Below are positions 19,518 through 27,828 of a stretch of DNA of 64,000 nt, piece by piece. The stretch is from Prochlorococcus marinus subsp. marinus str. CCMP1375. Its GTDB lineage: Bacteria; Cyanobacteriota; Cyanobacteriia; PCC-6307; Cyanobiaceae. Within the stretch, counting starts at the first letter, position 1; each line of letters opens with the position of its first letter. Location: contig NC_005042.1 in assembly GCF_000007925.1 (NCBI RefSeq), positions 248,001-312,000 of the forward strand. The letters are read 5' to 3'. Both the position numbers and the translations under genes were made by a program. The notes below the pieces were generated by a model. It saw only the letters and a program-made list of their open reading frames with translations. It ran no database searches and was not told the origin of the DNA.

Positions 19518-20903
19518 TTAATTGAATTCTTCCAAAGCTATTTTTGCAATCTTAGTTGTCAATGACTCGACTAATAATTTATCTATTGATTCGACCATGA
19601 CTCTTACTAATGGCTCTGTTCCACTTTTCCTGATAAATACTCTTCCTTCTTTCCCAAGATCTAATTCGGCTTCCGCTATTGATAAACGAAACTTTTCAGA
19701 TTTGTTTAAATAATTTTGAGTTATATGCTTAGCTATAGGAACACTAATTAGCTTTTGTGGATAAGGCTTGAAGCTTTGATCACGCCATTCTGAAAGAAGA
19801 ATTCCTTTGCGATTACATATACTTGAGAGCTGTATTGCAGCTAAAAGTCCATCTCCACATAAGTCGTTAAGTGTAGATAAAATGTGACCTGATTGCTCTC
19901 CTCCAAGACTAGCTTTATTTGTTAACATAGCCTTATGAACATGCTGGTCACCTACAGGAGTTCTTGTTAGCTTCCCACCTCTATTTAGCCATGCTTTTTC
20001 TAAACCTAAGTTAGACATTACAGTTGTGACTAGCCTTTGCTCAGGAAGCATATTTTTATCTTGAAGAGATGATCCCCATAAATACAGAGAATGGTCTCCA
20101 TCGATTACTCGGCCTTTTCCATCTATTGCAATCATTCGATCAGCATCTCCATCAAATGCAAAACCCATTTGAGCGTTTGATTCAAGAACAACTTTTTTAA
20201 TATGCTCAAGGTGTGTTGAACCGCAATTAACATTTATCTTTTCACCATCTGGAATCGCATTTATGCTTATTACGTTGGCTCCTAAAGCTTTAAATAGTTT
20301 TTCTCCGCATGAAGATGCAGATCCCCAGCATAAATCTAGAACAATTGGTATATCAATTAAACTTTCTTTATCTACGGTGTTTAAAAGACTATTTTTATAA
20401 TCTTTTAAAAGGTCATTACGATTAATACAATTATCTTTGTCTTTACAAATAGGAATCAGTACTTTTCTTTTTAGTTTGTTATCGATAAAGATTTGCTTTT
20501 CTAAAGATATTTTTTCACCAGTTTTGTCAAAAATCTTTATTCCATTGTCTTCAGGAGGATTGTGACTTGCTGAGATCATAAGACCTCCAGAAGCATTGTA
20601 CTTTTTGATCAGATGAGATACTGCAGGCGTAGGGCATAACCCTAGTAACCATATTTCTCTATTCTTTGTAGCTAATCCATGAGCCAAAGCAGAAGCAATT
20701 CTTTCGCTACTTGCTCTTGAATCTTGACCTATAAGAATGGGTCCTTCTCCAAGAAGAACATGATTGCACCAATAACCAATCTGAGAAACCAATGAATTAG
20801 TTAAAAATGTTTGCGATTTGCCTCGTATTCCATCAGTGCCAAAAAAACTAAGAGCTTGCTCATCATTTAAATCACCAACATGACTGATTGTGTTGGTGGA
20901 CAT
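19518..20903 (-). CDS. glmM: Phosphoglucosamine mutase
   Basis: The enzyme turns glucosamine-6-phosphate into glucosamine-1-phosphate for UDP-GlcNAc, needed for peptidoglycan and lipid A. I start it at Met 20903 (461 residues) because family similarity begins at FFGTDGIRGK; the open frame runs 16 codons further. The phosphoserine loop is GLMISASHNPPEDNGIKIF, the metal loop is FDGDADRM, and the phosphate-binding end is RKSGTEPLVRVMVE. It is divergent from txlA with about 100 bases between. A second phosphohexomutase lies at 53.6 kb. Confidence 0.95.
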   Translation of the reverse strand: MSTNTISHVGDLNDEQALSFFGTDGIRGKSQTFLTNSLVSQIGYWCNHVLLGEGPILIGQDSRASSERIASALAHGLATKNREIWLLGLCPTPAVSHLIKKYNASGGLMISASHNPPEDNGIKIFDKTGEKISLEKQIFIDNKLKRKVLIPICKDKDNCINRNDLLKDYKNSLLNTVDKESLIDIPIVLDLCWGSASSCGEKLFKALGANVISINAIPDGEKINVNCGSTHLEHIKKVVLESNAQMGFAFDGDADRMIAIDGKGRVIDGDHSLYLWGSSLQDKNMLPEQRLVTTVMSNLGLEKAWLNRGGKLTRTPVGDQHVHKAMLTNKASLGGEQSGHILSTLNDLCGDGLLAAIQLSSICNRKGILLSEWRDQSFKPYPQKLISVPIAKHITQNYLNKSEKFRLSIAEAELDLGKEGRVFIRKSGTEPLVRVMVESIDKLLVESLTTKIAKIALEEFN

Positions 20904-21006
20904 TGGAAAATAAATTTCAAATTTATTGAAAGATAGCTTACATGGCAACATTTCAAACGCAAGCTATTCTGAAAATGACTGAGTACTTGTAAGAAATTTT
21001 TGCTTT

Positions 21007-21576
21007 GTGGAAAGCCCTTCTTTGATTGAATTAACAAAGATTCAAAGAATTTATTTGTTGATTGCTTCTTTTGTATTGGCTTGTTTCCTTTTTTTGCTCA
21101 GAGGTGGACTTGGACTTAATTCAGAAAAGTCTTTGAATATTCTTGCACTTAGCTCACTTCAGCCAGAGGTAGCGCTAAATAATGGTCATCCTACTATTTT
21201 TGAGTTTTATGCTGATTGGTGTGAGGCCTGTCAAGAGATGGCACCTTCTATAAAAAGTATTAAAGAAAAATATCAGGATCAGATTGATATAGTTTTATTA
21301 AATGTTGATAATGAAAAGTGGTTAGACCTTATAGAAAAATATGAAGTGAATGGAATACCACAATTAAACTTATTTGATCAGTTTGGTGTCATTAAAGGTC
21401 AATCAATAGGTTTGAAAAATATTGATCAAATTGATCAGATAGCAAATTCATTACTAAACAACGAGCAACTTCCAGTTTTTCCTGGAATTAATAATTTGGA
21501 TGGTAAGAATATTGCAATATCGCCTCTTAAAGAGGATATTATTGTTAGTAAAATTAGCCCTAGAAGTCATAGTTAA
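21007..21576 (+). CDS. txlA: Membrane-anchored thioredoxin-like protein (TxlA/HCF164 type)
   Basis: The 189-residue protein has one N-terminal membrane segment (about 16-33) and a thioredoxin domain with active site WCEAC in FEFYADWCEACQEMAP, a cis-Pro loop VNGIPQLNLF, and a short tail. Homologues are thylakoid thiol reductases needed for cytochrome b6f assembly. The start is GTG at 21007. The gene overlaps the 3' end of the convergent thyX by four bases. Confidence 0.9.
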   Translation: MESPSLIELTKIQRIYLLIASFVLACFLFLLRGGLGLNSEKSLNILALSSLQPEVALNNGHPTIFEFYADWCEACQEMAPSIKSIKEKYQDQIDIVLLNVDNEKWLDLIEKYEVNGIPQLNLFDQFGVIKGQSIGLKNIDQIDQIANSLLNNEQLPVFPGINNLDGKNIAISPLKEDIIVSKISPRSHS

Positions 21577-22214
21577 GACTCTATCCAGCCCAACGCTTCA
21601 GAAACTTTAGGAAATTGCAAAGTAAATATTTTCTTACATTCTTTTGCAATAATTAGATGTTCTTTTTGAGTGCCATGACCAGATCTAAGATTTATATAGT
21701 GTAGCCATGATCTGCAAGAACCTGTCATGTAGATCCTTGTGGGTGTTGCTAGCGGTAGAATAAACCTAGCAGATTCTTTCGCAACTCCTTTATCAAGCAT
21801 TTCTTGATACAAGTCTAAGGAATTTTTGAATTGTAATTTAATTTTTTCCCGAAAATCATTAGCAATATCTTCATCTAAATCGGAAGTTGAGTTTTGTCTG
21901 TTTTTGCTATCTTGCCTTCTTAACTCAGGTATAGGTATCTCACCCAGTTGTGTACTATCTGCATACCTTTGAGAGAATTCTTGGAAAGTAAATGACCTAT
22001 GACGGAGTATTTGTGCAGCAATTGCGCGATTAGTTTCTATTTGTAGAGTCATATAGGCTTGCTCGAAAACACTCCAATGCTCGTTATTTATGCAATATTT
22101 AATTAATTTCCCAAACTCTTCATTTGCTTGATTCTTAGGATTACTTACTCTGGCAATATAGGCCATAGTTTTCTCAGCATCTGGAGTAGCTGTGACCAGA
22201 TGAACATTATTCAT
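21573..22214 (-). CDS. thyX: Flavin-dependent thymidylate synthase
   Basis: The 213-residue enzyme makes dTMP from dUMP with methylenetetrahydrofolate and FAD/NADPH. The ThyX motif RHRSFTFQEFSQR is at 71-83. A second block, SARFILPLATPTRIYMTGSC, binds substrate. It follows dcd by two bases on the minus strand, so dCTP deaminase (towards dUMP) and thymidylate synthase are adjacent. The serine of the usual RHR-x7-S motif is kept at position 81. No thyA is in the window. Confidence 0.97.
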   Translation of the reverse strand: MNNVHLVTATPDAEKTMAYIARVSNPKNQANEEFGKLIKYCINNEHWSVFEQAYMTLQIETNRAIAAQILRHRSFTFQEFSQRYADSTQLGEIPIPELRRQDSKNRQNSTSDLDEDIANDFREKIKLQFKNSLDLYQEMLDKGVAKESARFILPLATPTRIYMTGSCRSWLHYINLRSGHGTQKEHLIIAKECKKIFTLQFPKVSEALGWIES

Positions 22215-22216
22215 AA

Positions 22217-22810
22217 TTAAACCTTTGCAAGAGTAACTTTTTCAGGCTGATCTTGATATTTCCCTTTTCTATCTCTATAAGTTGTCCCACAAGGATCACC
22301 TTCAAAAAATAATAATTGGCAAATTCCTTCATTTGCATATATTCGACAATCTGCACCTGAACTATTACTGAATTCAAGGGTTAAATGTCCTTCCCAACTC
22401 GCTTCTGCTGGAGTGGTGTTAACAATAATTCCCAATCTTGCATAAGTGCTTTTCCCAAGACAAATAACTGTGATATTTGGTGGCACTTTCATTTTTTCTA
22501 AAGCCACTCCTAGTCCATATGAATGTGCTGGGAGTATAAAATAATCCCCATCTTCATCATGGTGAAGAGGAGTTGCTTCTAAATTATCAGGATTAAATTT
22601 TTTAGGATTCATTATTGTCCCAGGAACATGCCGAAATATAAGGAACTCTTTAGATGAAAGACGTAGGTCATATCCATAAGAGGAACATCCGAAACTAAGT
22701 ACAGGCTTCTCTTTTATCTGAGGATCGAGGTGTCTAACAAGATTTGGTTGAAAAGGCTGGAGCATGCCTGCCTCTGATTGTTTAATAATCCAACGATCAT
22801 TTTTAAGCAT
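22217..22810 (-). CDS. dcd: dCTP deaminase
   Basis: The 197-residue trimeric enzyme deaminates dCTP to dUTP, supplying dUMP for thyX. Conserved features are the early WIIKQSEAGML, SFGCSSYGYDLRLS, CLGKSTYARLGI and the active-site block TTPAEASWEGHLTLEFSNS with its catalytic Glu. The start ATG overlaps the stop of the cobO-like gene as TAATG, suggesting coupling. Whether it is mono- or bifunctional (also dUTPase) cannot be read with certainty. Confidence 0.96.
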   Translation of the reverse strand: MLKNDRWIIKQSEAGMLQPFQPNLVRHLDPQIKEKPVLSFGCSSYGYDLRLSSKEFLIFRHVPGTIMNPKKFNPDNLEATPLHHDEDGDYFILPAHSYGLGVALEKMKVPPNITVICLGKSTYARLGIIVNTTPAEASWEGHLTLEFSNSSGADCRIYANEGICQLLFFEGDPCGTTYRDRKGKYQDQPEKVTLAKV

Positions 22811-23412
22811 TATTTAGAGCACCTCAATTGAGTGACTTGATCGGCCATTGAAAAAACTCTAGTTGGTATTGATGGCCCTGTGAGAATTACATCTATAGAG
22901 TCATGGCGATTTTCTAATGAATGAATTAAATCTGTTTCTGTAAGGAAACCGTATTCGATAGCCAATCCAATTTCGTCAAGCACCAATTTGTCTAAAGAAT
23001 TATTGATCAAGTGCTCTTTACATATTTTCCAGATTTCTTCAATGGCTGTTTTGGTTTTAGTTGATTCTTCTGATAGATCTGCTTGCGAATTTGGATTTTT
23101 TTGTATACAGCCATAGATATTCGGTCTAATCCATTCAAGATTCCCGCATAGGCTTGTCGAGTTGATTGGACCTTGAGCTACTCCTCCCTTTAAGAATTGA
23201 GCTATTACAACCTTGCTTCCTAATCCAGCGGAACGAAGTGCTTCACTAAGTACGGCTGAAAAGCTTCCTCTATATGGAGAAGCATAAACCTGTAATTGTC
23301 CTTGCGAAGAAATGATTTGAAGTCTTGGCTTGGACGAAATTGAACTAATGGGGCCTATACCGTATTGCTCTCTCGTCGAGTAATCATTTGTTGAGCTAGG
23401 ACTTGCTGACAT
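22810..23412 (-). CDS. CobO/BtuR-like corrinoid adenosyltransferase homologue lacking the P-loop
   Basis: The 200-residue protein aligns with ATP:corrinoid adenosyltransferase in its middle and end: KVVIAQFLKGG (67-77), Walker B-like KLVLDEIGLAIEYGFL with DE at 146-147, VILTGPS and the closing SMADQVTQLR. The N-terminal GNGKGKTTAA P-loop of the family is replaced by SPYRGSFSAV (45-54), with no GKT. Adenosylation of cob(I)alamin needs that loop to bind ATP, so the product may have another job. It overlaps dcd as TAATG. cobS lies elsewhere in the window. Confidence 0.82.
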   Translation of the reverse strand: MSASPSSTNDYSTREQYGIGPISSISSKPRLQIISSQGQLQVYASPYRGSFSAVLSEALRSAGLGSKVVIAQFLKGGVAQGPINSTSLCGNLEWIRPNIYGCIQKNPNSQADLSEESTKTKTAIEEIWKICKEHLINNSLDKLVLDEIGLAIEYGFLTETDLIHSLENRHDSIDVILTGPSIPTRVFSMADQVTQLRCSK

Positions 23413-23664
23413 GAACGTCTGAAAAACTTTGCTTTAACGAATCTGCTTTAAATCTAGCGGGACTTGGAAGGTTCACAACTACTTTTACACTATCTATAGC
23501 GTTTGCCCTCCCCATTGCGCGTGTTGTTTCAGTAAAACTTTGATTATTTAGATTTTTTTTTGAAATAAAAATTACTACATACGCATTCTTTAAGCGCAAA
23601 AAGTCATTTTTGATACAAGAGGTTTTAGCTTCACTTCTTATCGTCCTTTGAATTGGTTTGCAAG

Positions 23665-24399
23665 ATGACAGGTTCTGCTAACTCATTCAGCCGTTACCCG
23701 AGCCAATCATTAGGGATGCAATCGCAAAATCAGTTAAATCCAAATACTCAAGTTAAAAAGACATTATTGGATGTCATTAGAGGTCTTGATGGAGCCTCTA
23801 ATGAAGCAGTAGAGAGATCGAAGACGATCTTTTTCCCCGGGGACCCTGCTGAGAGGGTTTATTTAATACGTAGAGGAGCTGTTCGACTCACAAGGGTTTA
23901 TGAATCTGGTGAAGAAATTACTGTGGCTTTATTACGAGAAAATAGTTTGTTTGGGGTTCTTTCCTTGTTGACTTGCCATAGATCAGACCGCTTTTATCAT
24001 GCAGTTGCTTTTACAAGAGTGGAGATGAGTTCAGCTCCTGCTGGCTCAGTTAGAAATGCTATCGAAGCCGATAGTGGGGTTGGGCTACTTCTCCTTCAAG
24101 GTTTATCGAGCAGGATTCTACAAACAGAAACAATGATTGAGACTTTGACTCATAGGGATATGTCATCTCGCTTAGTTAGTTTCCTGCTAGTTCTTTGTAG
24201 GGACTTTGGAGTAGCAAGTGATAAAGGAATTACTATTGACCTCCGATTATCCCATCAATCGATAGCAGAAGCTATTGGTTCCACACGAGTCACTATTACA
24301 AGACTTCTTGGGGATTTAAGAAATTTAGGTTTATTGCAGATAGATCGAAAGAAGATAACGGTATTTGATCCAATTGCTCTTGCTAAACGTTTTAACTAA
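23665..24399 (+). CDS. ntcA: Global nitrogen regulator NtcA
   Basis: The 244-residue CRP/FNR-family activator binds GTA-N8-TAC sites when 2-oxoglutarate is high. An effector-binding domain (about 40-150; [20 protein letters not shown]) is joined by a long dimer helix to a helix-turn-helix at about 197-218 ([17 protein letters not shown]). I take ATG 23665; the frame opens four codons earlier at TTG. Picocyanobacterial NtcA carries a longer N-terminus than freshwater forms, as here. I found no perfect NtcA box in its own upstream 250 bases. A matching site lies before amt1. Confidence 0.97.
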   Translation: MTGSANSFSRYPSQSLGMQSQNQLNPNTQVKKTLLDVIRGLDGASNEAVERSKTIFFPGDPAERVYLIRRGAVRLTRVYESGEEITVALLRENSLFGVLSLLTCHRSDRFYHAVAFTRVEMSSAPAGSVRNAIEADSGVGLLLLQGLSSRILQTETMIETLTHRDMSSRLVSFLLVLCRDFGVASDKGITIDLRLSHQSIAEAIGSTRVTITRLLGDLRNLGLLQIDRKKITVFDPIALAKRFN

Positions 24400-24461
24400 A
24401 ACAACCATTTATTGAGGAGTTCTATTACCTTTGTGTTAGTACTTAATTAATACTTTTAGAA

Positions 24462-25439
24462 GTGACAGGTTGGATGCTCCTCATTGTTTTGCTTCTTTTG
24501 GGAGGAGTATTATCTACACTTGGAGATTTGTTAGGAACTAGAATAGGGAAGGCTCGACTAAGTATTTTTAAATTAAGACCTCGAAGAACTGCTGTATTAA
24601 TAACAATTCTTACTGGGAGTTTTATTAGTGCTATTTCATTAAGTCTAATGATTTTAGTTAGCCGTGAGTTAAGAGTAGGCTTATTTCAATTGGATGATAT
24701 TCAGGCTAGGTTAAAGGAAAGTAGACAAGCTTTAGTTCCTTTAAAACAGCAAAGAGAAGCGCTTGAATTAAAAATTAAAAAAGCAGAGACAGAGCTGGTC
24801 AAATTAGGTAAGGATTTGTTTGCATTTCGTAAAGGAGAAGTTGTAATTACTAGTGGTGAAAGTCTTGCAACTGTGATGATTAAATTACAAAAAGACTCGA
24901 ATGTAAAAGAAGAAATAGAGAATATATTAAGAAAAGCAAATTTCAATGCATTTATAAAAGTAAGTCCTGGGGAAAAGCCAAATAGAAGAATTGTTCTAGT
25001 GAGACGAGATCACATAGCTCGTTTAGAGGAAATTATTTCCGATAAAAAAGAATGGATTGTTAACATTCGTTCTGCAGGAAATATTTTGCTCGGAGAAAGC
25101 TATGTTTATGCATTTCCAGAAGTTCTTCTTAACAAGAATATTGTTCGAAAAGGCGAAGTGATAGCAAGTATAAATATAAGAAATTATAAAATATCTAAGA
25201 ATTCACTTGAAAAGCAAATTAAGATTCTATTAGCATCAACATTAGCTGAAGTAAAAAGAAGAGGTTCACTGGTTTCAGAAATTCAAGTAGATTCTGAATC
25301 TATTAGGAACCTATTAGCTCAATTAGACTCGCAAGAAAAAGGTATTATAAAGTTAGAAGCTATTTCTCAAGTTAATAGTGATACAGCTCAGAGGGTCTTG
25401 GTTGTTTTAAACGCAACTAGAATTTCTAATAATACCTAA
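24462..25439 (+). CDS. DUF3084-like membrane-anchored coiled-coil protein
   Basis: The 325-residue protein has two N-terminal membrane segments (about 3-20 and 44-66) and a conserved linker RIGKARLSIFKLRPRRTAVL. A coiled coil (about 75-115) and a soluble domain follow, containing FRKGEVVITSGESLA, a later ENIVRKGEVIASINI-like repeat and a C-terminal helix. This is the cyanobacterial DUF3084 layout, from memory. Function is unknown. The start is GTG 24462. The RuvX-like gene follows 15 bases later, so the two probably share a transcript. Confidence 0.78.
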   Translation: MTGWMLLIVLLLLGGVLSTLGDLLGTRIGKARLSIFKLRPRRTAVLITILTGSFISAISLSLMILVSRELRVGLFQLDDIQARLKESRQALVPLKQQREALELKIKKAETELVKLGKDLFAFRKGEVVITSGESLATVMIKLQKDSNVKEEIENILRKANFNAFIKVSPGEKPNRRIVLVRRDHIARLEEIISDKKEWIVNIRSAGNILLGESYVYAFPEVLLNKNIVRKGEVIASINIRNYKISKNSLEKQIKILLASTLAEVKRRGSLVSEIQVDSESIRNLLAQLDSQEKGIIKLEAISQVNSDTAQRVLVVLNATRISNNT

Positions 25440-25454
25440 TCATAATTAATCAAT

Positions 25455-25892
25455 ATGAGAAAAGTAATTTCGATTGATCCTGGGCATAAAAAATGTGGTA
25501 TTTTACTTGCAGATGTAGAAGGATTATTTGTAATTGATGGTAAAACAGTTATTAATTCTTCAGTAATTAAATTAATTGAGGATTGGAGAGAAAAATATAT
25601 TATTGACCTTATTATTATTGGTAATGGAACTACTAGTAGATATTGGCAGGGAAAATTTATTGATAATGAGATTGGTCCAATTGAGCTTGTAGATGAAAGA
25701 ATGACCACATTATTGGCTAGGTCAAGATATTTAGAACTTTGTCCTCCAAAATTTATTTTCAGATGGATACCAAAGACATTGATACCACCCCCTGCAAATT
25801 TAGATGCTGTTGTTGCATTGATTTTGATTGAAAATTATTTCGGTAAAAAACTAGAGTGGAAATCGCCTGTGGAGCTTAGAATTTGGCCCTAA
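25455..25892 (+). CDS. RuvX/YqgF-like RNase H-fold protein
   Basis: The 145-residue protein resembles the YqgF/RuvX/RuvC nuclease fold. ISIDPGHKKCGILLAD (5-20) supplies Asp8, LVDERMTTLLAR supplies Glu81, and NLDAVVALILI supplies Asp117, so the acidic triad of this fold seems intact. Sequence outside these blocks is divergent from canonical RuvX, which acts in 16S rRNA or pre-RNA processing, so I give no symbol. It follows the DUF3084 gene and overlaps the convergent DUF3146 gene by 17 bases. Confidence 0.78.
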   Translation: MRKVISIDPGHKKCGILLADVEGLFVIDGKTVINSSVIKLIEDWREKYIIDLIIIGNGTTSRYWQGKFIDNEIGPIELVDERMTTLLARSRYLELCPPKFIFRWIPKTLIPPPANLDAVVALILIENYFGKKLEWKSPVELRIWP

Positions 25893-26133
25893 TAGTGAAA
25901 TTGTAATCTCCACCTGGTTCAAGATAATAATCAGTTTTTACTAGAAAGCGTAAAAGTGCATCTTTAATCAATGCTCTACCTAGAGGAGGTTCTACTAAGA
26001 GTTCACCATTACTAAACTTCCAATTAAATTGCCAGTTGAATTCCCCAGCAGAAACTTCACCGGCCATACACTTGGTAGCAAAATTTTGACTAAAAACTCT
26101 TAGATGTGCTGTGGTACTTGGCTTTTGATGCAT
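25876..26133 (-). CDS. DUF3146-like small cyanobacterial protein
   Basis: The 85-residue soluble, probably beta-rich protein shows AGEVSAGEFNWQFNWKF, then GELLVEPPLGRALIKDALLRF and the ending YYLEPGGDYNFTIRAKF, as I recall for DUF3146. Function is unknown. It lies four bases downstream of pth on the same strand and probably belongs to the psbH-tatA-pth side of the region. Its 3' end overlaps the convergent RuvX-like gene. Confidence 0.8.
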   Translation of the reverse strand: MHQKPSTTAHLRVFSQNFATKCMAGEVSAGEFNWQFNWKFSNGELLVEPPLGRALIKDALLRFLVKTDYYLEPGGDYNFTIRAKF

Positions 26134-26137
26134 TTAA

Positions 26138-26752
26138 TTACCCGTCTGTTGCTGTTAAAGATGAATTTAGAAAAGATGTACCTTTGACCAGTCCATACTG
26201 TTCTATTACTTCCAATCCTTTTATTACTTTGTCTAGGACCTTTGTTATGACTTTACTCTCTGCTTGATCAAATTTCCCAAGGACATGAGGTATGGTTTTT
26301 TGTTTCCGATCACCCTGATTTATAGATGGTGGACCAATGCCAATTCTCAATCTACAAAAGTCCTGGCTGCCAAGATGCTTAATGATATCTTTTAATCCGT
26401 TGTGACCTCCTGAGCCTCCTCCTTCACGAAAGCGTAATTTGCCTAAAGGTAGGTCCATATCATCTACGAAAATCAATATCTGATTAATTTCTAAATCAAA
26501 CCATTTAATTGCTGCAGAGATTGAACGACCACTTTCATTCATATATGTATTGGGCATTAATAGTTTTCTTTTATTAGCTCCAATTTCAATATTTGCGATA
26601 TGGCCAAAAATTTTTTTATTCATAGCGAATTGGACGGATTCTTTCTTTGCGAGTCTTTCTAGAGCCATAAACCCAACGTTGTGCCGAGTGCTTGTATATT
26701 TTGAGCCAGGATTGCCTAGGCCAGCTAATAACTGGAAATTACCTGAACTCAT
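26138..26752 (-). CDS. pth: Peptidyl-tRNA hydrolase
   Basis: The 204-residue enzyme recycles peptidyl-tRNA. LLAGLGNPGSKYTSTRHNVGF contains the catalytic His and a substrate Asn. LMPNTYMNESGRS and the Asp-bearing FVDDMDLPLGKLRFREGGGSGGHNGLKDI complete the active site. Its length is normal. It sits between tatA (25 bases upstream) and the DUF3146 gene (four bases downstream), all on the minus strand. Confidence 0.97.
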   Translation of the reverse strand: MSSGNFQLLAGLGNPGSKYTSTRHNVGFMALERLAKKESVQFAMNKKIFGHIANIEIGANKRKLLMPNTYMNESGRSISAAIKWFDLEINQILIFVDDMDLPLGKLRFREGGGSGGHNGLKDIIKHLGSQDFCRLRIGIGPPSINQGDRKQKTIPHVLGKFDQAESKVITKVLDKVIKGLEVIEQYGLVKGTSFLNSSLTATDG

Positions 26753-26776
26753 CTGATATATAGAAAGTGAGTTGAT

Positions 26777-27031
26777 TTAATTATATTTTTTATTTTGCTG
26801 AGGTGAATTTTCTTTATGTTTTAGCTCATGCTGATTGCCTTGGTCAGTCTTATCAGAAGCTGAAACTGCTTTCTGAAGCTCATTTTCAAATTCAGAAGAT
26901 GCTTTTTGCAAACTCCTCAGTGTTTTTCCTAGACCTCTTCCTAGTGCTGGAAGCTTTTTTGGCCCAAAAATAAAAAGCGCAATAGCAGCTATGACTGCAA
27001 TTTCAGGCAGACCTATCCCAAAGATATTCAT
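26777..27031 (-). CDS. tatA: Sec-independent translocase subunit TatA/E
   Basis: The 84-residue protein has one N-terminal membrane segment (about 7-22), the FGPKKLPALGRGLGKTL hinge and an amphipathic helix, then a hydrophilic tail. This is the TatA/TatB-type pore component that moves folded proteins carrying twin-arginine signals across thylakoid and plasma membranes. The FGPKKLP hinge points to TatA rather than TatB. It follows psbH by 32 bases on the same strand. Confidence 0.93.
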   Translation of the reverse strand: MNIFGIGLPEIAVIAAIALFIFGPKKLPALGRGLGKTLRSLQKASSEFENELQKAVSASDKTDQGNQHELKHKENSPQQNKKYN

Positions 27032-27063
27032 CAGCTAAACCACTAAGCCTTACTTTCTATGAC

Positions 27064-27267
27064 TTAGTTAACTCCGTTCCAATCAACAGAAAAACCTTGT
27101 AAGAGTAGTGATTGGTTATAAATTTGCAAAAGAATCACTAGAAAAACCAGTAGCAAAACTCCTACAAATGCCATTACTGGCACTGCTCCCCAGCCTGCTA
27201 CAACCTTACCTTGGCCTGAATTACCAATGGATTTAAGCAGAGAGCCCACAGCGGTTTTTTGTCCCAT
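27064..27267 (-). CDS. psbH: Photosystem II protein PsbH
   Basis: The 67-residue single-span protein starts [14 protein letters not shown], has [13 protein letters not shown] before the membrane segment (about 31-50) and ends in the lumenal GFSVDWNGV. PsbH stabilises photosystem II and QB-site function. It is divergent from psbN with 86 bases between, the arrangement common in cyanobacteria. Confidence 0.97.
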   Translation of the reverse strand: MGQKTAVGSLLKSIGNSGQGKVVAGWGAVPVMAFVGVLLLVFLVILLQIYNQSLLLQGFSVDWNGVN

Positions 27268-27353
27268 TTTGAGTTTCGTGCCTCAGTTAATGAAGAATTC
27301 CCGATATTGTATGAGAAATACAGGCTAACATTGCCAACCTGTAGAAACATTTG

Positions 27354-27494
27354 ATGGAAACTTCATCTCCAGCACTCTCAATCGCGATAACAATCTTGAT
27401 TGTTTTACTAGGTTTGACAGCCTTTGGCGTATATACAGCCTTTGGTCCTCCTAATAGAGCATTAGATGATCCATGGGATGATCATGACGATTAA
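27354..27494 (+). CDS. psbN: PsbN, photosystem II assembly factor
   Basis: This 46-residue protein is read from ATG 27354 to TAA 27494. One membrane segment (about 7-27) is followed by TAFGPPNRALDDPWDDHDD, very close to the conserved PsbN tail PPSxxLxDPFxxHED. PsbN helps assembly and repair of photosystem II. It is divergent from psbH, and psbI follows 129 bases later on the same strand. Confidence 0.96.
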   Translation: METSSPALSIAITILIVLLGLTAFGVYTAFGPPNRALDDPWDDHDD

Positions 27495-27623
27495 AAATCT
27501 GGGCCAAATTGTGTTTTGTTAAGCTCATCAGCATAGAAACATTTCAATCAAAGGTAATAATTGGGGCAATTAGGGCACAACTGCCCATAAGATACATTTG
27601 TTTCATAGATGAATTAGCTAGTC

Positions 27624-27752
27624 ATGCTTGCCTTAAAGATTTCCGTATACACGGTCGTCTTCTTCTTCGTTGGTGTTTTCCTCTTCGGTTTCTTGGCTAG
27701 TGACCCAACAAGAACCCCAGCGAGAAAGGACTTAGAAAGCCCTCAAGACTGA
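27624..27752 (+). CDS. psbI: Photosystem II protein PsbI
   Basis: This 42-residue protein runs from ATG 27624 to TGA 27752. [19 protein letters not shown] is the classic PsbI start, followed by [14 protein letters not shown] and an acidic C-terminus. PsbI binds beside D1 and CP43 and joins photosystem II early in assembly. A small hairpin GGGCA-CAAC-TGCCC (27573-27586) lies in the leader. A terminator-like stem follows the gene. Confidence 0.97.
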   Translation: MLALKISVYTVVFFFVGVFLFGFLASDPTRTPARKDLESPQD

Positions 27753-27781
27753 GAAATTAGTCTTGGCTTCTAATCAGAACC

Positions 27782-27808
27782 AATACTGGCGCTAATTAGG
27801 CCAGTATT
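27782..27808 (+). terminator. Terminator-like hairpin after psbI
   Basis: AATACTGGC and GCCAGTATT form a perfect 9-bp stem around a 9-base loop, 29 bases past the psbI stop. There is no T-run after it, so it could also stabilise the mRNA end or lie in the leader of the next gene. Confidence 0.5.
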
Positions 27809-27828
27809 ATTAGGTTTATGCAATTTTA

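Noticed and set aside
23396-23599. A 67-codon minus-strand frame upstream of the cobO-like gene
   Set aside because: It overlaps the start of the cobO-like gene, has no ribosome site, and its composition (mixed basic and low-complexity) does not look like its neighbours; it is more likely leader DNA.
23413-23664. NtcA autoregulatory site before ntcA
   Set aside because: No GTA-N8-TAC or close variant was found by eye on either strand in this gap.
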